Origin: Holosporales bacterium
GTDB lineage: Bacteria; Pseudomonadota; Alphaproteobacteria; BNTO01
DNA: 41,363 nt
Direction: 5' to 3'
Assembly: GCA_031257795.1 (NCBI GenBank)
Contig: JAIRNW010000055.1
Coordinates: 1-41,363 of the forward strand
Shown here: one piece after another, positions 15,510 through 24,400 of the stretch
Layout: every line of letters begins with the position of its first letter
How positions within the stretch are numbered: position 1 is the stretch's first letter
Position numbers and translations under genes: made by a program
The notes under the pieces: model-generated
What the model was told of the DNA's origin: nothing
Databases searched by the model: none
What the model saw: only the letters and a program-made list of their open reading frames with translations

Positions 15510-16982
15510 ATGGTAAGCTCTTTATTTTTGTACAATAGTCTCTCTCGTTTGAAAGAGAAGTTCGTTCCCCTATCAGACCAGCGCGTGACCATGTACGTTT
15601 GCGGGCCAACGGTTTACGATTTCGCGCACTTGGGCAATGCCCGAGCTATGGTCGCCTTCGACATATTGTACAGGGTCCTGCTGCACGAGTACAAAAACGT
15701 CACGTTCGTGAGAAATATCACAGATATTGATGACAAAATTTACGCAGCAAGCCTCGAGAAAAAGTGTTCATTCCTCGAAATCTCAGCAAAATTCGATGCC
15801 GAGTTTCAGCGGGACATGTGCTCTCTGAATGTTCTGGAGCCAACTTATCAACCGCACGCCACGGCCTTCATCCCTCAAATGCTGGAGATGATTGGCGCCC
15901 TGATACAGAAAGGATTCGCCTACGAACACAGCGGCCACGTTTTATTTGCAGTTAGCAAATTCCCTGATTATGGCAAATTATCGCTCAAAAACAGAGACGA
16001 ACTGATCGCCGGGGCTCGCGTTGAAGTGGCCCCTTACAAGCAGGACGCGTGCGATTTCGTTTTATGGAAGCCGTCTTCGGACGAAATGCCCGGATGGGAC
16101 AGCCCATACGGCCGCGGGCGCCCTGGTTGGCACATAGAATGCTCCGCTATGAGCGCCCACTATCTCGGCAAAGTGTTTGATATACACGCCGGCGGCGTAG
16201 ATCTGATTTTTCCGCATCACGAAAATGAAGTCGCGCAGAGTAGGTGCGCCTGGGGAACTGACCGTATGGCGAATTTCTGGCTGCATAACGGGCATCTCAT
16301 CGTTGAAGGGAAGAAGATGTCGAAGTCGCTTGGGAATTTTTTCACGGTGAGGGAGATCCTGCAAAAGTATCATCCGGAGGCCGTGCGCCTAACGTTTTTG
16401 CAGACGCATTACAGGCAGCCGTTGGATTGGAGCTCTTCAGCGATTGAGCAGGCAAAACTTTTACTAAACAAATGGTACAGAGTTATAGAAAAATTTGAAC
16501 AAAAGGCGGATTTTGCGGAGTTGTTTGAAGGCGAGGTAGAGTGGGATGACGCTATTGCTGTGAAAGCGGCCAGCTTTTTTGAGGCCATGAATGATGATTT
16601 GAACACGCCGCTTGCTTTGCAGAGTTTTGCAAGGTTAGTTAAGCATTTGGATGAGGTGAGTTCGGGGGCACAGCGGGACGGAGAGCTTGAGGCGGTGAGA
16701 TTGGAATTGAGGGCGGTTCTGTACTGCGCCAAGGTGTTGGGCTTGCTGACTGTGCGAGCTGTAGAGTGGTTTAGGTATTCCCCTGTTAATGCAGGAGACG
16801 GCGCTGGCACTTTGGATGGAGGTGTTCTCAGCAACGAAGACGTGGAGGCGAAACTACAAGAAAGGCAAAACGCGCGGGCAAACAAGGATTTCCGCAAGGC
16901 GGACCGCATAAGAGAGGAACTGGAGCGTGCCGGAATCGTGATTGAGGATTCAGAAAGAGAGACTAAGTGGAGACGTCTTTAG
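15510..16982 (+). CDS. cysS: Cysteinyl-tRNA synthetase
   Basis: Charges tRNA-Cys, whose gene is also in the window. 490 residues, ATG at 15510 with TTGGAG upstream. C31 begins the CGPTVYD zinc and active-site motif, the HIGH motif is H40-L-G-N43, GRPGWHIECSAM carries the second zinc cysteine, DLIFPHHENEVAQS the zinc histidines, and GKKMSKSLGNF at about 270 is the KMSKS loop. The anticodon-binding domain and the end region VIEDSERETKWRR are normal. The TAG stop overlaps the first base of a type B repeat. Upstream are elements F and G, so the native promoter, if any, lies within repeat DNA. Confidence 0.96.
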   Translation: MVSSLFLYNSLSRLKEKFVPLSDQRVTMYVCGPTVYDFAHLGNARAMVAFDILYRVLLHEYKNVTFVRNITDIDDKIYAASLEKKCSFLEISAKFDAEFQRDMCSLNVLEPTYQPHATAFIPQMLEMIGALIQKGFAYEHSGHVLFAVSKFPDYGKLSLKNRDELIAGARVEVAPYKQDACDFVLWKPSSDEMPGWDSPYGRGRPGWHIECSAMSAHYLGKVFDIHAGGVDLIFPHHENEVAQSRCAWGTDRMANFWLHNGHLIVEGKKMSKSLGNFFTVREILQKYHPEAVRLTFLQTHYRQPLDWSSSAIEQAKLLLNKWYRVIEKFEQKADFAELFEGEVEWDDAIAVKAASFFEAMNDDLNTPLALQSFARLVKHLDEVSSGAQRDGELEAVRLELRAVLYCAKVLGLLTVRAVEWFRYSPVNAGDGAGTLDGGVLSNEDVEAKLQERQNARANKDFRKADRIREELERAGIVIEDSERETKWRRL

Positions 16983-17151
16983 AACCCGTTGACATAATGA
17001 TTTAATTTGTGGATTTTGCAGGAGACACGGAGCACAGAAGCGGAACGTACTTAGATGTACGTGAGCATTCAAGCACCGGATCGACGTACCCAAAAACTGA
17101 TTTTGAAGAGTTTGGAAAGAGGTCCAATTTAAATCTTATGTCAACGGGTTC
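16982..17151. repeat. Type B element, complete, with a nested type A piece
   Basis: The arms GAACCCGTTGACATAATGAT and AATCTTATGTCAACGGGTTC are inverted repeats. The inside is a truncated type A element in reverse orientation: GGAGACACGGAGCACAGAAG through GAAAGAGGTCC (17121-17125). It begins at the last base of the cysS stop codon and could work as a strong hairpin terminator. Confidence 0.85.
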
Positions 17152-17175
17152 TAAGAACTAAATGGCCCTGGCGAG

Positions 17176-17296
17176 TACTCAGCCACAAAAAGAATTGTGA
17201 GCAAGAGTCTCGAAGCGCAGGCGCCGAGCTGTACTTAACGTACTGCTCAAGCTGAGCACCGAAGCGACGAACTCACAAACTTTTTGTGGCTGAGTA
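17176..17296. repeat. Type C element between cysS and an exported protein gene
   Basis: 121 bp, arms TACTCAGCCACAAAAAGAAT and AAACTTTTTGTGGCTGAGTA, core CGAGCTGTACTTAACGTACT. This is one of the best preserved type C copies. It separates converging genes (cysS + and the minus-strand pair ending at 17316). Confidence 0.88.
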
Positions 17297-17315
17297 TTCA
17301 CGCCGAAACGGGCTC

Positions 17316-17783
17316 TTACAAGTGTACTCTATGGTCATCCTGTACGGTAACATCTAGGTTTTGCATGGTGCCCCAGTTGTTTTTTACCTCTGGCTGGATC
17401 GTGATCCTCCCTCCCCTTATTGTAAAATTACCATCAATAACAGAAAAGCGATTTAAGGAAAGTTTGCGCCAGTGCTTCCTGCAAAAGAACCAACTAAAAA
17501 GCGCAGACGTGCATATTGATGCAAGTATTATCACTGCTGGATAAACAATGTTCGGATTATATTCGCTTATTGAAGAAACGAGTTTTGGATATAATGTCTC
17601 CTTCGCGTAGCTTACAGCTACACCGCCTTTTTCAATTATGCTTTCTGTTATAGGTGACCTTCTTACAATATCAACAAAGCCCTGCACAGAAGTCCCAAGA
17701 TTATCCCAACTAAACGACGACGCATTGCTTGCCCAACAAACCAGCGTAATGGAACAAAACACCGCTACCTTAATACTTTTCAT
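17316..17783 (-). CDS. Exported single-pass membrane protein of unknown function
   Basis: 155 residues. A strong GAGGGGG site lies just before the ATG at 17783. Residues 1-22 are a signal peptide (VAVFCSITLVCWASNASS). The next 60 residues are predicted helical (VQGFVDIVRRSPITESIIEK), followed by a transmembrane segment at about 82-100 (VYPAVIILASICTSALFSWFF), a basic turn CRKHWRKLSLNR, and a terminal beta-rich tail FSVIDGNFTIRGGRITIQ and LDVTVQDD. I know no family. It is the second gene of an apparent two-gene unit with the lipoprotein-like gene 33 bp upstream. Confidence 0.6.
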   Translation of the reverse strand: MKSIKVAVFCSITLVCWASNASSFSWDNLGTSVQGFVDIVRRSPITESIIEKGGVAVSYAKETLYPKLVSSISEYNPNIVYPAVIILASICTSALFSWFFCRKHWRKLSLNRFSVIDGNFTIRGGRITIQPEVKNNWGTMQNLDVTVQDDHRVHL

Positions 17784-17816
17784 AGTCCCCCTCTCTAAAA
17801 AAACAACAGGCTTGGT

Positions 17817-18650
17817 TTACTCGGCGACTTGTACCTCAGTCTTAAAGCTCAAAAACTCTGCAATTTTGGCAACCAAACTTTCCAAAGCCTCCACCCTCGT
17901 AACTATGTCGTCAGAGTAAATATTCGTGTTTTCCAGAGCTTCGTTGAACTCCTCCTCCGCTCTCCTTAAAGACACCTCAAACTCCGTAATCGCCGTGTGC
18001 ACTTCATGGAAAAGCGAAATAACGCTATTCCTTTTACTCGAGCTGCGAATACTTCTTATAGTGTGCCCAACTTCATTATCATCGTTCTCTATGTCGAAAA
18101 GACTGCGTATCCACAATGTTTTAGAAATGAGACTCCCGTTTTTCCCTTCCGAATCGCTAATCGCCTTCAGTGCCGTCTTTATATCGGTGGCATTCCCGAA
18201 GACGCTGATGAAGTGCAGTAATGACACATCGTCGCTGATCGCCTTCAGGAGATTAGACGGCTCTGCTCCTTCTGAAAAATTAGCAGTGCACCATTTGTGT
18301 ACCCCTTGCATTTCTTCGTCTTCAGTGTTTTGCGCCAAGAAGGCTTGCAAGTCATCTAGCGTCTCTGATACATGCTTATTAGCCGTTAAACACTGCAACG
18401 CTGGACTTTCTTCTCGAGGCCGTAGGGCTCTGTTCCCAAGGATAGCTCGTATAATCACCAAATGTTGTAGAGATGCGGAGTCTCCATAATTTTTGCGCAT
18501 CCCATCTCTCAGCAGATCTCCTATGTTTCCCGCTAATACTGCCTCACCACCAACAGGCGAATAGCAGTGGCAACCACAACACAACTGCCCCACGGCAACA
18601 GTGAGCATTGATAATTTCACTAACGAAAACGTTTTCCGCACATATAGCAT
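17817..18650 (-). CDS. Exported, coiled-coil protein of unknown function
   Basis: 277 residues from the ATG at 18650, with GGGGGAA as ribosome binding site. The ATG at 18662 would consume that site. The N-terminal MLYVRKTFSLVKLSMLTVAVGQLCCGCHC is a signal sequence followed by a cysteine cluster that could hold a lipobox (GQLC or CCGC), so a lipoprotein is possible. Residues 30-190 are predicted mainly helical, with no motif I recognise. About 200-270 form a charged coiled coil (VHTAITEFEVSLRRAEEEF, then VEALESLVAKIAEF). It probably is co-transcribed with the membrane protein gene 33 bp downstream. No domain is recognised. Confidence 0.6.
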   Translation of the reverse strand: MLYVRKTFSLVKLSMLTVAVGQLCCGCHCYSPVGGEAVLAGNIGDLLRDGMRKNYGDSASLQHLVIIRAILGNRALRPREESPALQCLTANKHVSETLDDLQAFLAQNTEDEEMQGVHKWCTANFSEGAEPSNLLKAISDDVSLLHFISVFGNATDIKTALKAISDSEGKNGSLISKTLWIRSLFDIENDDNEVGHTIRSIRSSSKRNSVISLFHEVHTAITEFEVSLRRAEEEFNEALENTNIYSDDIVTRVEALESLVAKIAEFLSFKTEVQVAE

Positions 18651-18794
18651 TTCTTCCCCCATCCAATAGTCAAAAGTTACTGATTCCTAATACATTGAAT
18701 TCTTCCATAAGAATATTAATTAACTATTAATTTTGAGGTTTCTTTGTGCTGATGCGCTGAGTTGTAGAGAGAGCTGATGGAATCCACAGTCATC

Positions 18795-18937
18795 GGACCT
18801 CTTTCGAAACCTTCAAAATCAGTTTTTGGGTACGTCGATCCGGTGCTCGAATGCTCACGTACTAATAAGTACGCTCCACTTCTGTGCTCCGTGTCTCCTT
18901 CCCAAAATTCTGATTTTGAAGGTTTCGAAAGAGGTCC
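18795..18937. repeat. Type A palindromic element, copy 2
   Basis: GGACCTCTTTCGAAACC to GGTTTCGAAAGAGGTCC, 143 bp. The flanks are ATC and ATT, so a duplication is not exact. It is followed at once (18938-19014) by a second, armless core copy GGAGCGCCGAAGTGCAGCG, then ACGTGAGCATTCGAGCACCG, that leads into the type B half below. Confidence 0.85.
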
Positions 18938-19017
18938 ATTGAGTATTTCCCAGTAGGAACGGAGCGCCGAAGTGCAGCGTACTTATTAGTACGTGAGCAT
19001 TCGAGCACCGGATTGGG

Positions 19018-19057
19018 CGAAGAAAAGACCAATTTAAATCATTATGTCAACAGGTTC
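19018..19057. repeat. Type B element, right half, beside the dnaK stop
   Basis: CGAAGAAAAGACCAATTTAA continuing to ATTATGTCAACAGGTTC. The outer end is 6 bp beyond the dnaK stop codon (19064-19066, minus strand). It completes an unusual composite with the type A core to its left. Confidence 0.75.
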
Positions 19058-19063
19058 TTAGTC

Positions 19064-20962
19064 TCATTCTCTATTTGGAGTCTCCCCCTCAACCACTCTC
19101 TCATCGCCGCCCGCTCCACCGGCCGCCGCCTCTTCTGCTCCAGGGACACCGCTTGTCTGAGCCGCCTTATACATAGCTTCCCCAATTTTCATAGAAGAAT
19201 TAGACAGAGCCTTAAGCCTCTCCTCAATCAAGATCCGCTCGTCTCCCTGCAGAGCCTGTTTGAGCGCCTCAATATCAGCCTCAATCTTCGCTTTATCATC
19301 AGCTCCGATCTTCTCGCCATGCTCCGCTAACGACTTTTCCGTGCTCGCGATCAAGGCATCCGCGCGGTTTCTCGTTTCAATGAACTCCTTCTTTTCCTTA
19401 TCGCTTGCCGCATTAAGCTCAGCATCTTTAACCATTTGCTTGATCTCTTCATCCGAAAGCCCGCCTGACGACTGTATACTTACTCTCTGCTCTTTCCCGG
19501 TCGCCTTATCTTTCGCAGAGACCTGCACAATTCCGTTGGAATCTATATCAAAGCTGACCTCTATCTGTGGAACCCCGCGCGGGGCCGGCAAAATGCCCTC
19601 CAAATTAAACTGCCCCAACAACTTATTTTGCGCCGCGATCTCGCGCTCTCCCTGGAACACACTGATTGTGACCGCCGTTTGGTTGTCCGCCGCGGTTGAG
19701 AAGACCTGGCTCTTGTGCGTTGGGATCGTGGTGTTGCGATCTATAAGGCGCGTGAAAATTCCGCCCAGCGTCTCGATCCCGAGCGAAAGCGGCGTCACGT
19801 CGAGCAACAAAACATCCTTAACGTCCCCTTTGAGGACCGCCCCTTGTATCGCCGCACCAATCGCCACAACCTCATCCGGATTCACCCCTCTATGAGGATC
19901 CTTGCCAAAGAAATCGCGCACAGTCTCCAGCACCTTAGGCATGCGCGTCATCCCGCCAACCATGATCACTTCTGTTATGTCTCCCTTGGAAACCCCCGCA
20001 TCGCTCAGTGCCTTCCTGCATGGCTCCACCGTTTTCTGGATCAAATCCTCAACCAGGGACTCCAACTTCGCTCGCGTTAGTGTCATCTGGAGGTGTTTTG
20101 GGCCAGACGCATTCGCCGTAATAAACGGCAGATTAATCTCAGTTTGCAAAGAAGAGGACAGCTCGATCTTCGCCTTTTCTGCCGCCTCCTTTAGGCGCTG
20201 CAAAGCCATCTGGTCTGTGCGCAAGTCTATCTGGTTCTCCTTTTTGAAGGTATCCGCAATGTAGTCCATGATGCGATTATCGAAGTCCTCCCCGCCGAGG
20301 AACGTGTCCCCATTAGTGGCCTTCACCTCAAACACACCATCAGAGATCTCCAAGACCGACACGTCAAACGTTCCGCCGCCAAGGTCATACACGATAATCG
20401 TTCCGCCGTTTTTCTTTTCGAGGCCGTATGCGAGGGCCGCGGCGGTTGGCTCGTTTATGATGCGCAGCACGTTCAGGCCGGCAATCTTCCCTGCATCCTT
20501 TGTTGCCTGGCGCTGGGAGTCATTGAAGTATGCGGGAACGGTGATGACGGCGTCGGTTACCTTTTCTCCCAAGTGCGCCTCGGCCGTTTCTTTCATCTTT
20601 TGCAAAATAAAGGCGCTAATCTGGCTTGGGCTATACTCGGTTCCTCTGACGTTTACCCACGCATCCCCGGATTTATTTGCGCAAATTTTGTACGGAACAA
20701 GCTCGATATCCCGCTGCGTCATCGGGTCGTCGAATCGGCGCCCTATAAGCCTTTTGATGGCGAAAAGGGTCCCGGTGGGGTTGGTGATGGCCTGGCGTTT
20801 GGCCGGGCTTCCGACGATTTTTTCTCCGGAACTGGTGAAAGCCACAACCGACGGGGTTGTCCTCATTCCTTCGGAATTCTCCAAGACTTTGCCGGAGCCT
20901 CCTTCCATAATGGAAACGCACGAATTCGTGGTTCCCAAGTCTATTCCTATAACTTTTGACAT
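19064..20962 (-). CDS. dnaK: Chaperone DnaK (Hsp70)
   Basis: ATP-driven chaperone working with DnaJ and GrpE. 632 residues from the ATG at 20962, which has GGAGG upstream and begins MSKVIGIDLGTTNSCV. The frame's upstream extension to 21067 is untranslated leader. The nucleotide-binding domain shows TVPAYFNDSQRQATKDAG, RIINEPTAAALAYG, IIVYDLGGGTFDVS and VGGMTRMP. The substrate-binding domain contains DVTPLSLGIETLGG and VPQIEVSFDIDSNGI. The lid is present, but the C-terminal tail ends GGDERVVEGETPNRE and lacks the usual EEV(D)-type acidic end motif, where the type B repeat begins. dnaJ is not adjacent. A CIRCE-like operator and promoter precede it. Confidence 0.96.
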   Translation of the reverse strand: MSKVIGIDLGTTNSCVSIMEGGSGKVLENSEGMRTTPSVVAFTSSGEKIVGSPAKRQAITNPTGTLFAIKRLIGRRFDDPMTQRDIELVPYKICANKSGDAWVNVRGTEYSPSQISAFILQKMKETAEAHLGEKVTDAVITVPAYFNDSQRQATKDAGKIAGLNVLRIINEPTAAALAYGLEKKNGGTIIVYDLGGGTFDVSVLEISDGVFEVKATNGDTFLGGEDFDNRIMDYIADTFKKENQIDLRTDQMALQRLKEAAEKAKIELSSSLQTEINLPFITANASGPKHLQMTLTRAKLESLVEDLIQKTVEPCRKALSDAGVSKGDITEVIMVGGMTRMPKVLETVRDFFGKDPHRGVNPDEVVAIGAAIQGAVLKGDVKDVLLLDVTPLSLGIETLGGIFTRLIDRNTTIPTHKSQVFSTAADNQTAVTISVFQGEREIAAQNKLLGQFNLEGILPAPRGVPQIEVSFDIDSNGIVQVSAKDKATGKEQRVSIQSSGGLSDEEIKQMVKDAELNAASDKEKKEFIETRNRADALIASTEKSLAEHGEKIGADDKAKIEADIEALKQALQGDERILIEERLKALSNSSMKIGEAMYKAAQTSGVPGAEEAAAGGAGGDERVVEGETPNRE

Positions 20963-21056
20963 GATCTCCTCCTTTACTAAAATCTCAAGAGTGGTGGTAG
21001 CCCGACTCTGAATCCCGAGTGAATAATTTCTCAGTGATCTTGCGAGGTTTTTCTCG

Positions 21057-21083
21057 TTAGCAGCCACCTCTCCACAGTGCTAA
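21057..21083 (-). promoter_or_regulatory. CIRCE-like operator (HrcA site) upstream of dnaK
   Basis: On the minus strand TTAGCACTG, nine bases, GGCTGCTAA. The consensus CIRCE is TTAGCACTC-N9-GAGTGCTAA, so 15 of 18 defined bases and the exact N9 spacing are kept. It lies 94 bases before the dnaK start and covers the expected transcription start. It implies repression by HrcA. The hrcA gene itself is not in the window. Confidence 0.75.
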
Positions 21084-21111
21084 TAGTAACGCCGATTCTA
21101 GTTGAACGCAA
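21083..21111 (-). promoter_or_regulatory. Putative dnaK promoter
   Basis: On the minus strand -35 TTGCGT (21111-21106), a 17-base spacer and -10 TACTAT (21088-21083), each 4 of 6 to the vegetative consensus. The -10 touches the CIRCE-like operator by one base, the usual arrangement for HrcA control. No sigma-32-type promoter is evident. Confidence 0.5.
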
Positions 21112-21261
21112 TAGGAGATTTTATTTCACGGTATTTTCAGCGAATGTGCCGAGTCACCGGAAATCATATGAAAATTGCGCCGTTATTTTCCAATCATTCA
21201 TGCCGAAAAGTGGTTCAGGAACAACGACCCATTTCCCAGAGCTCGTTGCCTCCTGGCCTAA

Positions 21262-21466
21262 TCACCACCTGTGAGCATTCGAGCAACAACGGGCTCCCGG
21301 CAAAGTCGTAGACTTTGTTGGGGCTCTGTTCGACGAACTCGCAATCTTTTGATTACTGGGGATACTATGATTTATTTCTACGTCGGGTCCCTGCCAAAAC
21401 CCTGGAGTATAGAAGAACTCGCAAACTTTCGAGGGCTGAGTTATACTCGCCGCAAGTCCGCCAGCA
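21262..21466. repeat. Two type C remnants before dnaE
   Basis: The first (about 21272-21361) contains the nested hairpin GGCTCCCGGCAAAGTCGTAG, then ACTTTGTTGGGGCT, and ends GAACTCGCAATCTTTTGATT, then ACTGGGGATA. The second ends GAACTCGCAAACTTTCGAGG, then GCTGAGTTATA at about 21416-21448. Both right ends match the type C arm. The 21112-21261 stretch before them holds nothing I recognise. These repeats fill the frame upstream of the true dnaE start. Confidence 0.65.
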
Positions 21467-21483
21467 ACACAGGCCGTTTCGCC

Positions 21484-24400
21484 ATGGCTACACCCAGCTT
21501 TGTCCACCTCAGAGTACACAGCGCCTATTCTCTTTCTCACGGCGCCATTAAAGTGTCTCACATCCCAGACTTGTGCTTGGCGAACTCCATGCCGGCCGTT
21601 GCGATCACGGACATAAACAATCTTTTTGGCGTGATGGACATAGCTAAAACCCTGAGCAGCAAGGGCATTCAACACATCGTGGGCTCTCAGATCACGCTAA
21701 ACATTCAGGATTCCGTCTCCTCATTTTCCGCCACAATAGTGCTGTTGGCCAAAAGCCTCGTCGGCTACAAAAACCTCATAAAATTGTCCACCGCCTCATA
21801 CCAGCACAAAAACTTGCAGTCAGAAGGCCCAGCGATAACTATGGACCACCTTGAGCAATATCACGACGACCTCATCTGCCTAACCGGCGGAGATACGGGG
21901 CCGCTCGCTCATTTTTTGCTGCAGAAAAACCACGCCGCGGCAGAAGCTCTATTATCAAAGCTATTACTTTTATTCAAAGATAATTTATACATCGAGATTA
22001 TGCGGCACGGCCTGCCTCCCCAAATAACCCTCGAGCCGCAATTTCTGGATCTCGCCGCGAAACACGGCGTTCCCATCGTTGCAACCAACGACGTATATTT
22101 CGAGGACAGAACGATGTTTGAGGCGCACGATGTCCTGCTTTGTATAGCAAACGCGCACTATCTCAGCGAAACAAACAGAGAGCAATCGATCCCCGACAAA
22201 TACTTCAAGTCACAAGAAGAGATGCAGGCGTTGTTCGCCGACCTCCCAGAAGCCCTAGAAAACACCGTCAACATCGCCAAGCGCTGCCATTTCATCCTGC
22301 AAGAGCGTGCCCCAATTTTGCCGAAGTTTACGTCTGAGTCTGGTTTGTCCGAACCGGAAGAGCTGCGCTTACAATCCGCAAAAGGCCTGCAGCACCGTCT
22401 TGAAACACGCGTGTTCCCTGATATTTTGCGCTCTAGGGCAAAAAACGGCCAAACCGCGGATTTAACGGAAGAAGAGCGCGCCGCAATCGTTGATAAATAC
22501 ACAGCCCGCCTCGAAAATGAATTAGGAGTCATCGAGAAAATGGGCTTTCCAGGGTATTTTCTGATCGTTTCAGATTTTATCAAATACGCCAAAAGCCAAA
22601 ATATTCCGGTTGGCCCAGGGCGCGGGTCTGGGGCAGGCTCCATTGTGGCCTGGGCGCTGACGATCACGGACATTGATCCGATCAAATTCTCGCTCATTTT
22701 TGAAAGGTTCTTGAACCCGGAACGGGTTTCCATGCCAGACTTCGACGTCGATTTCTGCCAGACTCGACGCGCAGAAGTGATCGATTACGTGCGCCGACGT
22801 TACGGAGACGACAAAATCGCGCAGATTATCACATTCGGAAAACTTCAGGCCCGTGCGGTTTTGCGCGACGTTGGGCGGGTGCTGGCGATTCCGTACGGGC
22901 AGGTCGACAAGGTCTGCCGCCTGGTGCCAAACAACCCGTCGGCTCCGGTTACTTTGAGCGAGGCCGTGAAAAAGGATGAAACCTTTGAGGCTATGATGAA
23001 AGAGGACCCGGCGATAGAGAAGCTGATCAATATTGGCTTGAAGCTTGAGGGGCTCTATCGGCACGCCTCCGTTCATGCGGCTGGGGTTGTGATCGGAGAT
23101 CAGGTTTTGGCTGATGTGGTGCCTCTATACTACGACGGCGAGTCCCCAATCGCGATCACGCAAATAAATATGAAATATATAGAAAACGCGGGCCTACTAA
23201 AATTTGATTTCTTGGGGTTGAAAACATTATCTGTAATACAGATGTGCGTCGATTTGCTGAAGAAGCAGAATATCGACGTCGACATAAGCTTAATTCCCCT
23301 GGACGACCCTAAAACCTTTGAATTGCTGTGCAATACGAATGTTTTGGGGGTGTTTCAGCTGGAAAGCGGCGGGATGAGGGAGGTTGTGAAGAAATTGCGG
23401 CCGGATAGGTTCGAGGACCTCATCGCCCTTGTCGCCTTGTACAGACCAGGCCCAATGAACGACATCCCAAAATACCTCGCCAGAAAGCACGGCCGCGAGG
23501 AGGTCGCGTATCCGCACTCCAGCATTCAAAGCATCTTGGAAAGCACGTATGGGGTGATGGTCTACCAAGAGCAGGTGATGCAGATTGCCCAGGTAATGGG
23601 GGGGGATACGCTCGGAGGGGCCGATCTTTTGCGGCGCGCGATGGGAAAGAAAATCAAGGCCGAAATGGACGCCCAGCGGAAAAATTTCGTTGATGGCGCG
23701 ATAAAAAACGGGGTGGCCGAGGAAACAGCATCTGATGTGTTCAGCTTGATGGCCAAATTCGCGTCATATGGCTTCAATAAAAGCCACTCCGCCCCATATG
23801 CCCTGATCTCGTACCAAACGGCATTTTTAAAGGCGAATTTCCCTGTGGAGTTCTTCGCGGCCACGGCTTCGTTTGCGAAAGGAGACACAGACGGACTGAT
23901 CGCGCTTTTTCAGGATCTGCGCGAAAATGGGCTGGAACTTTTGCCTCCCGATATCAACAAATCTTTCGTGGACTTTGTTCCAGAGGGGAAGGGCGTACGG
24001 TATGCTTTGTCCGCGATAAAAAATGTTGGCGAAAAGGCGATGGAGGGATTGGTTCAGGAGCGAGCGAAAAACGGGGTGTTCTCGTCGTTGGAGGATTTTG
24101 CGGCTCGCCTCGGTGACATAATAAACAAGCGCCAGCTCGAAAACTTGATTGCCTCTGGGGCGCTGGACGCCTTTGGGCACACTAGGAAGCAATTGTTTAA
24201 CTCTGCGGATCTCATAGTAAAGTACGCGAACATGTACAAGCAAGAGAAGGCCAAAGCGGCGCGCTCTTTGTTCGGGGACGAGGCGGCCGCGGCTAATGAG
24301 CCGTTGAGGCTGAGGATATCTGGTGATGCGGGCGAAGGAGGGGAGCCTGGTGGGAAAAACAATACAGAGCCAGAGTGGAACCTCCTAGAGAAAACGCAAA

